A DNA stretch of 64,000 nucleotides from Atrichornis clamosus. Its lineage: Eukaryota > Chordata > Aves > Passeriformes > Menuridae. Of this stretch, positions 1 through 14,800 are shown piece by piece; positions within the stretch are counted from its first letter, which is position 1, and the number at the start of each line of letters is the position of its first letter. Where the stretch lies: the NCBI GenBank assembly GCA_013400975.1, contig WBMZ01002717.1, positions 95,904-159,903 of the forward strand, read 5' to 3'. The notes below the pieces were generated by a model. That model made no database searches. It saw only the letters and a list, made by a program, of their open reading frames with translations, and was not told where the DNA came from. The position numbers and the translations under genes are program-made.

Positions 1-3000
1 TTCAAAGATTTAATTTTTTTACATTCATTCTACACCAACTAGAGCAATTACAGCATTCTTTACATCAAACTCTAGGTGATCAACCCCACTGTTGTTATGC
101 ACACCTGGTTTTGTGCCACTTAACACACTGCATACAGGAGAACAATAGGTGCTATACTGATGTTAGGGTTAAGTTCTGGTTATACAAACAAGAACATTCT
201 TGAAACGGCCACAGGTAGTGAGAGCAACACAAAGACCAGACCACACATACCATAACAGTGGGCAACACGAGATATTTTTCCACAGATGTCTGCGGAAACT
301 CGGGCTGCAACACAAAGCAGAGCTTCTACGTAGAAAAGCCTTGCCATCAGAAACTGCACAGGGAACTGTCCTACAGCTACAACAGACTGCAGATCAGCAA
401 CAAGGAAACATAGGAAATTACACTGGAAGTGCATTTATTTTAAAGTAAAAGGAGGTAAGCTCTTCACCTAGTTGCAAAACAGGCTCCTGTACTGAGAGAA
501 AAGACTGCAAAGCAGCAAACAGACTAGAGGCTAAAGATCTGTAGCGAGTTTGCACTGATAAAAGACATGTGGGCCAAGAAGATCGACCAACAGCTGAAGT
601 CTGATAGATCTGACAGACCATGAATTTGGGGGATATGCCAAAACCTGGAGCCTCACCCAAGGGCAGCAGTGAGATCCTAGATTGAAATGTCAACACACTA
701 GAGCCCATTTATGAAATACAAGCCCCCAAGCAGAGAAGCCTTGACATTTTCATAGGGTCCTTGGCATAACTGCTTTCCTCAAGTATGGTTTTCTAATTTA
801 AAAACCTTGATTTCAGTAAGCAATATTTTAAAAAGGGGCATAATAGATGATTTATATAATTAGAAAGTCAAATTTATAGAATATTCTCCAAGTAAAAGTC
901 AAATCCAAGGACCTCTCTGAATTGAATTATAGTGCACTGCATCCTACATGTGCATAAAAAGAAATGTTTGTGGTGTTTGATCATGACAACAAAAGCTGGC
1001 CATTCAGTATATGTTTGTAGAGACAACTAGGAAAGTGGAGGCTGTAAATGTAATTCCCACCCCGAAAAAGGTGTGGCAAATAGCTCCTCACAGGCAGAGA
1101 ATGAGAGCAGTTCAAGACTGAGCAAGCATCTTCCTTGTGATCTGCCAAATAATGACAGTTATTTCAAATGAGAATATATTAGCCTGTGTGGGGGATAAAA
1201 CAATCAAGTGTCACAAGGCAGCTAAAGGTTGCTCAAAACTATAATTTCCACTTAGAGTTTTCCTAAACCCAAAGATTCAAGTATAAGTTTGAAAGCTAAA
1301 CCGAAAGCCTACATGACTTCATGGACTGCTAAAAAGGTATTTTGCTGTCATACACAGCTGTCACCTGCTTAAGATGAAGGAGGAGCAGTCTATAAAGTAG
1401 AAGAAAAAAAAGAGGAGAAGTGAGAGTTAGGAGGGCAAAGGAACAATTGTGCCTAGCAGAAGCAACACTGCATAAATATAAATCTTGTAAGAAACTGGTT
1501 TAATTTTTTATAGTTAAATGAAATCCATTGTCAAAAGAATTTAATTTTGCAAATTTTCAGTACAAAAGGCTTGCTTAAGATGTGGTGAAAGTGAGAAGAA
1601 AATTCATTTTTTAGATTGCATTCTATATTGAACAATAGCACTTGTCTAAATATGGGCTTAGATTCATATTACCTGCAATTGCACTTTTCTTTCAATCACC
1701 TTGTTTTTCCACTGTGAAGTTCCCTATAAGTCTCCTTTCTCCACTGACCATAAAAGCAGCTGGGCAGAAAATGTAAATAAGAGTAGACACATGAATATGC
1801 CACCAACATTTCTTTACCAACTTTTCCTGTTCTATAGGCACTATCAGATATTGGTTATTTGAAGTCTAGCCCAAACAAAACCAGTACAATTAGTTTTCTG
1901 ATCAGAGCTGACACAAAAGCTTCATCACAGTAGAATGTGCGCTTCTGAATTTTGTTTCCACAAATAATTTTTTTTTTAAATCAATTGCTTTCAGTCAAGT
2001 AAAATATTTGATCTTCTCCCCAAAAAGTAATTTTTCTCCTTTCCCATCAGTTAAAGAACAGCAGCAAAATCTTTGGACATAAGTAGTCAACATGAGATAC
2101 AACCACATGCAGTGCTTGTGTCCAGATGTTCATTTGTTCACAAGTTTGAACATTAAAAGTTCCAAAGAGCAACAATTTGAAAAGCAGAGGAGCACAGTGA
2201 GAAAGATTAATCTCTTCACAGTCCCTCAGTACCTACAAACTACATTGGATAAATAAAGAAACATCAGCATATGTCCTTCTAACCCCACCTAAATTCCCAA
2301 AATTTCTGATTTCGTGCAAAAGAAGTTGCGTATTTCTCTTCATCAAAAAGGAATTTCAGTACAGACATGAGTAAAAAAAACAGGGCAGGACTGGGGTTTC
2401 AGTCTTCTGAAAAAGGGCAGGTATTTGCTTCTAACTGGTCTCTTCTTTCAACATTATGGTTCAGCTTTAATGGCCTTGGAATCTGACTTTTATGTGTATC
2501 TTTCATTATTTATAAGAGCTCCTACAAATTAATTCATCTGTTTGCTTCTCTTCTACTCAGATTTAGAAAAATGTTATGGAACACAGAGTTCCAGTCAGTC
2601 ATTAGCATTGTTAGAGCACACACTATCACAGCCAAGGTCTGCTCTGGAAACAACTAGGCACTTTGGTAGGGGCCTTTGGCCCAAGGAGCTTAAACTTATG
2701 GACTAATGCTGAAAGCTGCTCTACGTGGCTTATGCCAGGGTTAACTGCGCTGCAAACACAAGTGTCAGGCTTCACAAGTGCAAGATTTTAACAGATAATT
2801 ATGGAAAAAGCAAGATCAAGCTGAAAATAAGATCACTTAATTATACAGCTGGGTATTATATAAGTACAGCACAGGCTGATGGCACCTGAAGGTACTAATT
2901 ATCATTACTATTTCAAGAAATATCTTCTAGGCATATATAATCCATCACTTGTTCATACATTTTGCTTGTTACAGGTATCTCAGTGGAATTATTTCTTCCT

Positions 3001-3601
3001 TTTTTAAAATTTATTTTGAAATAACAATAAAAGTTTAATTTAGTTATTATTTTTGCTCCATCCTAATACTTAGATCAATAGCACCATTTTTTGTGCTTGA
3101 ACACATGTTTTAGCACTTTTCAGAATTAAGCAAGAACATGTAATCCATAGGCCATCCTACGAGACACGGTCTAACAAACACAGGCAGCATGCCTGCAGTT
3201 CAGTGAAAAAGGCTCAGTAAGGATCTCTAGGGAATATTAACAATAAAGCTCTTCTCAAACAATGGACACACAGAGGACTTTTCAGCACTATGGCAAAAGG
3301 AGTCCTGATAAAAAGGTTATTTCCAAGGTCCTGTGTGAACAGATCCCACATCCTCTCAAATGAGCTGGTTGCACAGGACTGGTAACACGGTTCTGAGGGG
3401 GATGCTGTGCTGGGGAGTTAATAAGACAACACTGCAATGCCCCCTGCATGGGGAGAGGCAGATGGACTCAGCATGTTTTCATGCTTGGTCAGGTGTTATT
3501 AATCTGTGACCTAGAGAGCAGGTGGCTGTCACAAACTGCAAGTATTTTTCAAAAATCATTCAGCTCTCCAAAGCCAAGTACCTGAATATGTTTTTACAGT
3601 T

Positions 3602-3630
3602 AAAAAAAAAAAAGAAAGAGAGAAAGAGGA
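3602..3630. repeat. A-tract running into a GA-rich purine stretch
   Basis: A run of A residues passes into AAGAAAGAGAGAAAGAGGAAG. It is a simple-sequence purine tract. Confidence 0.7.
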
Positions 3631-4290
3631 AGAGATTGCAACCAAGTACTATTTCAATTGCTAAGTTTAGACAATGGTGCATAGTGAACAAAGCATGACA
3701 GATTTTGCCCTCTTAACCTAGAATAGTGCTTGCTCAGCACATCAGTGGCAAACAAACATTTCAAAATATTCATTTGTTTTAAAAAACCATAAACCACAGA
3801 TCCTCTTGACAATAGGTTCCTCTGAAGAATTACCATGGCAAGCTGTAACCCAAACCCCAATTGCAATGTTCTCTGAGAGAACGTGTACAAAACCTCATGT
3901 AGAGACAACACACAGAGTTCAGGTTATTGTCTCTTAAGGGTCCCTGTCACATAGTAAGCAGCACAACTTTTTACCAGGATAGTAGAGGAGAGAACTTACC
4001 CAGTGGGGATTTATGGACTCACATATTTAAAAGTCACCAGCCTTTACCTTCATAATAAAAGTAAAATGGTAAAATAGTTTTCCTCTTTTCATAAATTAAT
4101 GCATCTGGTTACAATTTTACTTTACTCAGCCTCAACAACAAAAATAATGTTGAATGAAGACAGAAAGCCTGTTTCAGTGTTTCATGGGCAAAAACTGTCT
4201 CAGAAATCCTCTTATCTCTGCTGACTACAGTATCCCTATTCAATCTACACTTTTACATTTTATCCATTTTCATTTTTAAAAAACCCCTCA

Positions 4291-4314
4291 CATTATGTAC
4301 GAGAGTACATAATG
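4291..4314. repeat. Perfect 10-bp inverted repeat with 4-base loop
   Basis: CATTATGTAC and GTACATAATG are exact reverse complements separated by GAGA. As RNA from the plus strand this would be a 10-bp stem closed by a GNRA-type tetraloop. There is no flanking gene or T-run to give it a function. Confidence 0.8.
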
Positions 4315-4628
4315 AAGAGTTTAGAAAAGGTAGTTCCATTCAAGCACAATGAAAAACAGGTATGTTCCACATAATCCCCTAATTCTGCTACTCTTCCATT
4401 TCACTTGGATCCAGAGGACTAAATATAACACTGTAGTACTGACATTTGAAATAATTCTTTAATTATTTTTCTATACTCCACACAATTAATATTTCCTTGG
4501 AGTACTGTTTCTCACTTCCACAGTGTTTTGGGGATCGGATGTTTCAATTAGGAGAACTAATGGAAAAGGAGCTAAGCCTATCTTGTGTTTCAATCTAGGC
4601 AATGTCACTGGACATAATGACTCCATTT

Positions 4629-4668
4629 CCCATTTGTAGGAAGACAATGCCCATTTGTAGGAAGACAA
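4629..4668. repeat. Tandem duplication, 21-base unit, about 1.9 copies
   Basis: CCCATTTGTAGGAAGACAA occurs at 4629-4647 and again at 4650-4668, with a TG spacer. The two copies are identical over 19 bases, so the duplication is recent. Confidence 0.85.
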
Positions 4669-7600
4669 AATTATCTACTGCAATACGTGCATATTTAAGC
4701 AAAAGTATCCTTCCATTTCAGAGCCTTTTGGATTAACACAACCTTTCTCCTAGCAAGGAAATAAGTGGCTGTTTTTAGCTCAAACGAGTTCTTCACCCTT
4801 GTCGCCAAGCTGACTGCTCAAAAAATGGAAACTGAGAAAGCAGGACAGAGAAGAAAACTGTCTAAGCCTATACCACAATTGAAAAATAACTCCTGGATAT
4901 GTATCTTCTGTGTCAGTGCCCCAAGAAAGATTCTGTTAGGAAATGAACTCTAGATTTGCTAGCTACGTACTGGCTAAAAATCCTTTAGAGAAGACATCAG
5001 CAAATGCATATTGTCTGCTAATAAACACAAACCAGCAGTGATGTTTGAAAGTAAAGGAGTTGCACTTATTCATTTACAATTCAGTTGGAAGCTGATTGTT
5101 ATTTCCTTCCTAAAACCAAAGGCACTTTTCTTTTGAAGAAGAAACAGTTTTAAAAAGCAAACATATGAATAACTTCCCTATGTTTAATTGTAATGATTGC
5201 TTCTCTCAGCAAGGTCATTCATTAACTGCAGCACTGTGATTACTGCCTCTTTTTATTGCAGGAGTTGCCCAAGACTTGATATTCTATTACAGCATTGTTG
5301 AGTAGTAGAAGTTGGACACAGGTTCAGGCAAACAATGTGGTCATTTAACCACCACAAAAACGAATTGCTGCTTCTACCCTGCTTGCAATAACTGATTATC
5401 TCAGTAGGCATTTTCTATATGGAGATTAGTGGCTTTAAATTTACATATAATCATTAAAATCTAATTGGTGTCATCTTTCCTTGGAGCAGACAAGTTATCT
5501 AATATACTAGTAATTACTGCTTAAAACTTACATTATCCCAGGCTATTTTAAATGTAAAGGAAGAAGTAATGTTACAACAATCACAATCTTAAAAGACAGA
5601 AAGTTACAAAATATGGCCACTGGAGAGGAGCAGAATTCCCATGCAATATATTCTGAATAGGCAGTGTTGAGGAGCTGGGGATGGCTCTTTCTATGACGCA
5701 CAGGTCTGCAAAGCTTGATAACATTAGCCTCAACATTTGAGGCAGTACTGTCACGTTGATATAGTGCTGCCTGCGAGCAAATAACCCTGACAGACCCTAC
5801 CCAACACCATCCATGACACAGTCAATCTGTAAATAAATGCAAGCTGACTACCTTCTTCCTAAAAAAGCCAGCTCAGAATACTGCTTACCAAATATTTGAG
5901 AAGTCATGCTGATGTATTCAGGCAGACATGTTTCAAAAAATATGAGTTTCTTGGACTGTTCAGCAAAAGAGATTAGGTTACACTTTCAAAAAAAAAAGTT
6001 TACCTTTCAAGATGCCTTTAGAATTGCAGAATTTAACACACAAAAGCCTACTTAAGAATCAAAAGCACTTAAGTATTTACACTGCTACCAGGACTGAGTG
6101 GTGAAGAGTATATAGAAATTCATCACATAAATGTCATGAACAGATATGAGCCACAAGACACCCACCAACATCAAAACACCAGATAGTTTTAGGGAATATG
6201 CATAAATTTCAGAATAAGGCCCTTTATTAAAAGGCACCGTTCTCTGACAGACACTTTTGCTGGGACTATCTTAAATCAGACTCCAGGTGGATGCAAGGAT
6301 CCAAAAATACAAGATGAGAATGTTTTTCTATTACCCAAGCATTTAATAATAAACAAAAATAAAAATTCTTTCTATAGAAACAGATTTTGGGAATTCATTT
6401 TTCTCTAGCTTTCATCTCTCATTGCTGCTCTGGGCCTAGATTAGTATTTGCAACAATCAAAATCTGTATGCAAAAATATCACACTATTTCTCTTTGCAAA
6501 TTACTTTGGCTGCCCTGTTCTCTGAACACTGTCGTTTTTAGCATGCTTTTAACACATACTTTTCCCCTAAAAGCTGTTAAAAGGCCTCAGCTCTGTTAAT
6601 GCAGGCATCCCTTTATCTGACACCAATGATTTTTACCAGGTCACTGGTTTAATGCCTTTAAGCCCTTTATAAATTAATCATCAGTGCAGCCAAATGATTT
6701 TGTCAACTTCCTAACAGTATCTGCAGTTTTGAATAACTGGCTTCCAATGGAAGATCTGCAATGAAAACCCTTCAGCAATTTTTAAATCTCCTTCTGTGCA
6801 TGGGAGCTAAGGACTGCACAAGGAGCACGCTGCTATTGTTACAAAGCCATATCCCACACTTACAGATGGCAGGGATTGACAAAGGCAGGGAGGGGGGATG
6901 GAATTACATCAGGGCAATTGAGGCATTTTTATTTCTTAGGAGTTAAACACCCACTCCGGTCTGTCTCCCCGACCAAATCCAGAAAACCATTTCAACAGGA
7001 GATAGTCCCTGCAGACCTCAACTAGCCATGTGCATTTTTAACATTAGGCATTGTTTCAGTGCTTGTTGGATCAGGCTACAGCCCTAGTTCCTGGATGAAA
7101 AGGTAAAAGCATACTGTACAAAAATGTTACTCACTTGTACAAGCACTTATAACATTATACATCTTTGTCTATTCAACACTCATTCAAAAAAAAGAGAGGC
7201 AACATTAAGTAACAGAATTTCAGTCTCTCTTCCAAAAATCAAATTCCTTCCTAAAAGAATTAGAACTCTTAATCCTGTTACAAAAGCAGTCCATGTGGGC
7301 CTAAAATCACTTATAAAACAGTGCTTAGATTAAGCAAATTTATATTATTGATGGTTCTCATGACCTGTGAAAAACTTCTGGAGAGAAGGACAATTCCAAT
7401 TACTAAACCATTCAGAAACCTTAATAGGATCTGCTTTCCTCCTTAGAGTACTATAGGATTTGGGGAGCCAGCCTTAAACAACGCCTGCAAAAGATGTCAG
7501 TGTGGAAGACGTACGGAACGCAGTGATCTGAAAACACTTCTATTTGGGTCAGGAATTACCAGAGTGAGCGGCAGATTTCCAGTCCTTGGCAATGCTGCAG

Positions 7601-7768
7601 CTCCCCGAGGAGGACAGGGCGTGGCCAGGCTGGCTGAGTGACCTTGATACACTGAGCTGGTCAGGAGTCAGAATCACAACACCATGCTCCGGGGAAGTTG
7701 TGATGTTATCAAAGCAAAACAACAGGAGAAATATTGCCAGAGGCACTGCTACAACAATCAGAATGTGT

Positions 7769-7780
7769 GGGGGGGGGGGG
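7769..7780. repeat. Run of 12 G
   Basis: An uninterrupted G12 tract follows GAATGTGT. It is not part of a recognisable element. Confidence 0.9.
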
Positions 7781-8822
7781 CAGAAATTAAAGAAACAGGA
7801 GAAGTAGTTGGGAAAGAGGATCATGACAGGGGATGAGTAACCAGCAGGTCAAAGGGAAAGAACTATGTGGAGGTATACAATCTACTTTATAAAAATAGCT
7901 ACCCTGTTCTGTTCACAACATTCTTGAAAGTCAGGCATGATACAGTTAAGGCACCAAGGAACTGTGCACGGATTAAAATATTGTATGTTACAGTTGTGCT
8001 GAACAAGTAATTAATTACTTCTTCCTTATAGCAACTAGAAATCACTGGAGGTAGAACTGTGTGTAAAAAAGATTCTGACCAGAGAGAGACTGTATTTATT
8101 TCCCAAAATGAAATGTAATGTCTGGAGTTATATGCAAGTATCTAAGGCAATTCTTAAGATACATATTCCTTTTTATTCCTCTCACTCTTTGCCATTGTCC
8201 ATTCCTGTACCAACACAATTTCAAAATAAATGGGAGACTGAAGGCATTCACAAATAGTATCAGCAAGTAAAGATTTTTCTATTCAGGACACTTATGCTGA
8301 AACCTCAAAATTGGAGAGGAGAAAGGGAGGGTCATCTCATTGCTTTGACTTGCCTTAGAGTAGCTGTAGTCCTCATTCTTTGTTGGAAACATGAACCCCA
8401 CAGTACTTGTCACCGGGCTAAAGAGAAAATGTTTGGTTCACAGGATTGTAATTTTAGCGTTAAAACTGCTTGCTGGCAATTTCTAGCATTTGTAGCTGTT
8501 GCTGCCAGCAAGTGCTAACAATCAACAGGAGCCAGATTCCAGCTAAACCTGTCAGCACTACAGGTTTTGGCAAACATTTCACAGATAATGTTTTGATGCC
8601 TCTGTGCTCACTTGCAGTCCAGTTAGATTAGAGATCACAGGTTGAAGTACATCCCACTATTGTGCTCTTTACAATGATTACCCTCTGCTACTCTTTGAAA
8701 TGAAGGAGACCAGCACTGGCTTCCTAACAGGGATTTCAAAAGTAGCATACATTCTGTATAACCTTGCAGATGAATTGCACCCATCTCCATGCCAATTTCT
8801 ACAGAACAGTCACACATAAGAG

Positions 8823-8877
8823 TTTGAATTAGGTGGCCTCTGAGTTCCCTTCCAACTCAAACTGTATTATGATATGT
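8823..8877 (+). mobile_element. Short CR1 LINE 3'-end fragment
   Basis: About 55 bases read TTGAATTAGGTGGCCTCTG, then AGTTCCCTTCCAACTCAAAC, then a TATTATGATATG tail. This matches the last bases of CR1 in the sense direction, including a degenerate copy of the ATTCTATG terminal repeat. It is severely 5' truncated. Confidence 0.75.
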
Positions 8878-11800
8878 AGAAGAAATGCCATGAACCTTAG
8901 TATCCACTCAGTGAGGTTAGGTATTTTTCCTTTAGAGAAATCCAAACCATATATTCACAAGCAAGTGAGCAGTAATATTTATTTAAACAGATATGAGAAA
9001 AACAGAAGCTTATCTATAGACTATAAATGTCTGCTTTTTTTTTTTAACATTTAAACCTTCTGGATGCAAATGTAGCATTATGAAGAAAACAAGTTATGCA
9101 AATATTTTCCAGAACAGTAAGATTTTCTAGCTATTGAATAAATAATTTCAGGGTGTCCATCAAACATGGGATACACTTCAGCAGGCTTGCAGTCTCCACA
9201 GAAGAGCTTCACACTCTCAACCACATTCCTAGTTAAGCTTCAAACCAAAAAGTACAACAAATAAACTTTTTCCCAGATCCATGCTTTCCTTCGCACAGCA
9301 TCCCTATTTCAGTGTTGAAAACAGTAAAAAAAAAAAATCTAAGTGCAAAAATCCCCCTGAAAGATATATTAAAGGCATTTTGAATGAATCTGGGCAGAAC
9401 CTTTAAACCTGCTCCCCTTTATAAGTACAATGTTTAAATCTGGTGTACATCTGAAAGGCTGCAACTCAGCAATTATGTTAGTTTAGAATTTTCTCACCAA
9501 AAGAGTTGTATCACTCTCAGAATCACTGTCAGACTTACACCAATATACCACTGTGTTCACTACCTCACCTATGCAAAAACAAAGAAACATGGAAATATTT
9601 GTATACATGGCAGTTGTGTTCTTAGAGGATGGGGAGTGCTAGGGAGGGAACCTCTTTACCCTGGCCGTGTAGAAAACAACGTTTGTTCAGACAACCCTAC
9701 AGGCAGGCTGGAACTGCAGGCTCCTGCTGAGCACAAGCCAAGCTCTGGCTACACACTGACGAGCTGCTCCTGGCAGGCCGAGACTGCCCTGCACAACTAG
9801 CAGCAAAGGCTCCGGGCAGACCAGCCACAGCAGGAATGACGGACACTCCACGTTAACCTGCCCAAGGTGAACTCCCCAGTTGTCCCTAAGGCATTCAGCC
9901 TGTTTGGGCAGCACCACTCATGCACTGTAACTGCCACTATCTCAAATGAGAGTTGCAGTTTCAGAGTAACTTTTAAGTTAATGGAACAAACCCATTAAGT
10001 TTGCATTTTTAGCTCTAGTTTCTTGTATCTGTTCACCAGAGACTCCTTTTCCAGTGGGTATGTGAACAGCATAACGTGCTATTTGGCAGAGTAAGTTGTG
10101 TCCTATCACTCTGCAGCGTTGTTGAATTCACAGAGCTCCAGTCTTAGATTGTGCATAGGGTTTCTTGATGAAATGGGTTTCTGCAGAAGGGCACAGTAGA
10201 AATTCAAATCAAATTTAAATGGAGAAATATCCTAAAAAGGGCTCATCCTCAATCTAGCCTTTTATTCTCCCTCCTCACCTCCAGTCTTGGAGTCTCAGCT
10301 TCTTGTGGCCTTTCTTGTCAGACTGACTTCGCCTACTGCAAGTCTCTCACATATTTCCTGCCTGACTTCACCCCAGAGGAAAGGCATTAATATATTGAAC
10401 TCTGGCCCCATAAATGTTCCCACTGGAACATGTTTTGTACAGGAATATGCCCCATTGTGACAGCAGCTGAAAATCTCAGACCAGAAAATGAAACAGATTT
10501 TCAAAAAAGTAAAATAATATGTAGTTAACGTTTATAGCAGCTTATCAAGGTATGCGGCAGGCTTCCAGCACTCATCATGTCTCAAATAAAAAACTGAAGA
10601 TTAAAGATCAGCAATCATTTTAGCTAGTGGGCATGATACTGGAGCTACCTGTGAAATATTCCCACATATTATTTGAGGTCAGCAAGTAAGATTCCTCCTA
10701 ACTGTACAGACAAGATTATCAGCCTGTAATAATAAAGACACCTTCAATTATGGCAGCATGGCTTCACAGATTTCCACAGGAGAAGACTACCATTTGTGTT
10801 TTGGCTGCTGAGAAATCTATATTTTTCAGTAGAAGGACAGAGTTTTGTGGCTTCATCAATATTCTTTGGACAAATCCTGTCCAAGACTGCCTTAGGAAAA
10901 AGCAACAAAAATCTAAGACTAAAGTCTAGATAGATTACTAACAAGACATTCCCAGGATATGAAGTACAAAAAGTATCTTGTTTGCAAACCAGCAACCACA
11001 GCCAAAATAAAAGGACAATAAGGTGGCTGGAGTTAACAAAGTGATAAAAGTCATTATCTCTCTAGTGATGCCAGCAGTACCATTCAGGCAGAAAATAATT
11101 AAGTATCTCTTATTTTACCTGGTTATATTTGATAGGGGTCCTAACTTTTTAGGTCATGCAGTTACATCCAAACAAATAAAATCTCTTAAACAGTTTTACC
11201 TGGTACAAACAGTAATTTCATGTACCCTGATTCAACACACTCTAGGTTCTGATATTAAAAAAAAAAAGAGAGACAAGGTTGCAAACAAAACCCAGACTAG
11301 AAACATTACAGGTATACATGAGCAGGGAATAAAACTAATAATAAAAGGCATCTTGCCTTTGGTATCACTCAGAAAGGTACCTTCATGTTGTGATAAAATG
11401 TAAAAAACCTGAATCTTTTTAAAGCTTTGAAGGGTTAAACTTAAATTATCTACATAATCTGAAATGATGCCTGAAGAATGTATTACTCTCCAGAGTACTT
11501 TTGTTTTCTGACAGCTGCTTAGGCAGCCAAGCTGTGCACTGAATACCCTGATGATGAAGCATTCATGAGCTTAAACTGAAGCACCACTTCACCATATACT
11601 TTTGCATTGCTTCCAGTGTGTGTTTTTAGGATGACTTTTTTGTTTTTCAGAAAGATTATAGACAAAAACTTGAAAATTGCAAGGTTTTTAGTTGAAAAGA
11701 ACAGCTACCCCAAGGAGGTACTCGGATGGTTTGTGCCTCACCCCAGGACTCCCATGGCTGTGCCTGTGGGTGAGGGCAGGGAGGTTTGGATTTCAGTGCT

Positions 11801-14800
11801 GCTGTCACCTACCCAGGGTGTCTGTTCTGCACACTTACACAGAAACAAACCTCAAGTTCTACGTGAAGGACATCTCCAAGGGAGCCAGGATAAACTTACA
11901 CCACCAGCTCTCTCAGAGTTCAGCCCGTCGCCCTCCTCAGCCGTGGCTGTCAGGCAGTGACAAGGAGGACACTGCTCAGGAGACGTGCCCTCCATCAAAG
12001 CTCCCAGCACTTGTCCCCTCAGAGCCGTGCTGCCAGATCGTGCTCTGCTCGCCCTCACAAATGTCACAGACACGGTGGAACACACGGACAGTTTCCACAG
12101 CAACAGCATCTTACACAGCCCACAGGGGAGGGCAGAGTACGGCCCCTCCCTGGGGCTCTCCAGATGAGACACTCAAGTGTGAAAGGGCTGCCAAGCGCCA
12201 GCAGGATGCTCATGTTCATTCCCCTCTCCCTTCCCACCTTCTCCCAGCCATGTCACCCCTCAGACCACCAGGTTTAGTTCTCTGTGCTTTCATGTGATGC
12301 TCTCACCACAATGCCCGTGTGTGCCAGAACTGGACTCTCGTGGGGCAAGGGAAGCATGGCACCACCACAGCCCAGGGCCTGGCTCAGCAGGGTGAGGGGG
12401 CACAGCAGGATTCCAAGGACAAACACAGTAAAAACAAAACCAGATACAGATAAGAAGAGGAGAAGGGTGTGAAAACAAGGCTTTAGCAGTCAGAACACGC
12501 TAAGTGTTGACAACAGCATAGTGTGAGCGCTGGTATAGAGAAAACAAGTGGTACCATTTAGGGATAGGCCCAGAAGATACAGACCAAGCTCTATAAACAG
12601 CCACCTTGCTTCGAAAATACTTGTTCCAAGAGGTGACTGACAATCAAATGGATGCAGGAACAAGGTTTTACACAAACATATGCTAAACCAAGGATTTCCT
12701 GCAATATTCATTTTTCCTTCTCAGCCAGTGACTTATCAAATTCTGAGAAGCCCAAGTTAGTACTGGAAAACTCACCAGCAATCTCCAGAATCTGACTGTT
12801 TATATAACTGCCAGTACTTTTTTTTTTTAATTGGAATGATGTCAAGGAGCATCCCTCACTGGTACAGAGCTATACCAGCACAGACATGGAGCTGGCACAT
12901 GGTGCCAGTCTCCACAACACATCTGTGCTAAGAGGTGCGGCAGAGAAAAGAGCAAGGCAACAAGGGCTAATTGATTTGGACAAATAAATAACTCTCAGAA
13001 GATCATGATGTGTTCCTTCAGAGTTTGTTTATGTTGATAAAATTATGCTGAACTGTTCACTCTGCCTTTCAAGCCAGGCAGCTGCTGACTCAGCTCTTAC
13101 TGCAATTTTTAAGTTATGTGTCTTCAGGGTAATTTGCCAATCTAGAAACTAGCAAAGTCATTGCACAATTAGTTTGTGAGATTAAGCTGTCACAGATTAT
13201 AAAGAGAGTCAATCACCAAAGTATTTAAATACATATTTACTCTGTCATACTTTAAGATAGTTTGATATGCAGGAGGGCCATTTCCTTATTTCCTGCTTCA
13301 ATTTTGTGTTACCTAAAATAAACCAGAAACTTGGTATCTGATACAAAACAAACCAGAAGACTGAAACAAAACAGGTGTATTGTGTTCTCCAATAAAGCAT
13401 CCCACGGGATTCCTGTAAGCTTCATTAGGCATATTTTTGAAAGGAAGGTGGACTAATAGGAAAATGTGTAGCTTATTTCAGTAAAATCAATAGGCAAGGC
13501 AGAATACAGCAACAAATTCAGTATGACAATGTAACTGAAATATTTATTATTATTAACTTGGAAAAAGAGATAACTTTCTCTTTTAATATTAAAAATTCTA
13601 TATTCATATGGCACTATGATTTGACCTCAGTCTCATGCAAAAGTACACAATCCCTGCAATATGAAGAAAAGCTCTTTACACAGACCAAATTTTCCTTATA
13701 TATCTCATAGTTTAACTTATAGGTAGCTCCATACCCAGTGTGTCCATCCAGTTGAACCACCAACATACAGGGAGCACAGGCAGAACTGTAACTAGCCAAA
13801 ATCAGATCTGAGAAAGGAAAACCATATAGAAACTCACTGCTGGAGAATTTGAGTCCTAAGGGCCCCAGTCCTACAACTGAACCCACTATCTGATGACCAT
13901 AAATCTCAATAACCCAGTCGGAAGCACCTCTCCACCACCCCTGAGGTCAATGCTATAAGAGCTGGATGAGACCCCAACAGTAGCAAACCACTAAGAATAG
14001 AGCAGTCAAGCTTCAAAGACACTACAATTTCAACTATCTTATTTAGACTTCTATGGTTAATGTCCAGTGCTATTGATCTTAATAATAGGAATGTTCAATC
14101 ATTTTCTAGTCAAATACAAGCTTCTGAAATTTCACTGCATCAATTTAAGCCTCTTTCCCAGTTTACACTGATCTGGTCTACAGATTTTTAGTACTGCTGA
14201 GCTCTAATAAACAGTTGTTGTAGTCTATTCCTTATAGCCACCTCATTTCAGCAGGAAGAGAAATTCCCCTTTTTCATATTGTGTAAAAAAAAATTTTATT
14301 ATGTTTTCACTAAAAGTAAAATTGCATAACTAACCTCAGGCAATGAACCAGAAGATTAGTGAAAAAAATATTTTGGAAAAAGTATATTGATATTAAGACA
14401 GGAAACATTTGTAGCTCTGACAGAACTTATTGATGTAGAAAAGCGAGACAGACCAAATTAAGAAGGATATTATTCGAAAGGGGAGGGTCACTGCAAGAAA
14501 TCAGCAGACGGGAGAAGTAGAAAGGAAAGGCAAAAGGAACATATGCCTTTTGGATTTACTGATCCATGTTTTTCTACACAGCCCATAAAATATTCTCCCT
14601 AGTAGACCTTTTACAGTGGTGGAATGAGATCAATCTTCTTTAACATAAAACAGAACTGCATTTAGTGTACATTTTAAATAGTAATTGACTTTGAGATCAT
14701 TTGGGGAAATGAACTAAATTTCATTAAAGATGATAGTATCTTTAACCAAGAGGCCACAGAAATGATGGGCTGACATGGGCAGTAAGTATGCACACCAGAG

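Larger units (their letters stand above)
1..8822. other. Gene-free AT-rich interval
   Basis: Scattered frames of up to 96 codons show no recognisable product or splice structure. Apart from the hairpin at 4.29 kb, the duplication at 4.63 kb, the G12 run at 7.77 kb and A- or purine-rich tracts (about 1396-1440, 3602-3630 and 5980-5996), I see nothing definable. The slightly GC-richer patch 7540-7700 stays open on both strands but has no match. Confidence 0.7.

Noticed and set aside
11692..12297. 201-codon plus-strand frame as a gene
   Set aside because: It has no recognisable domain or clear start context, and competing frames are open on both strands; kept only as a composition anomaly.
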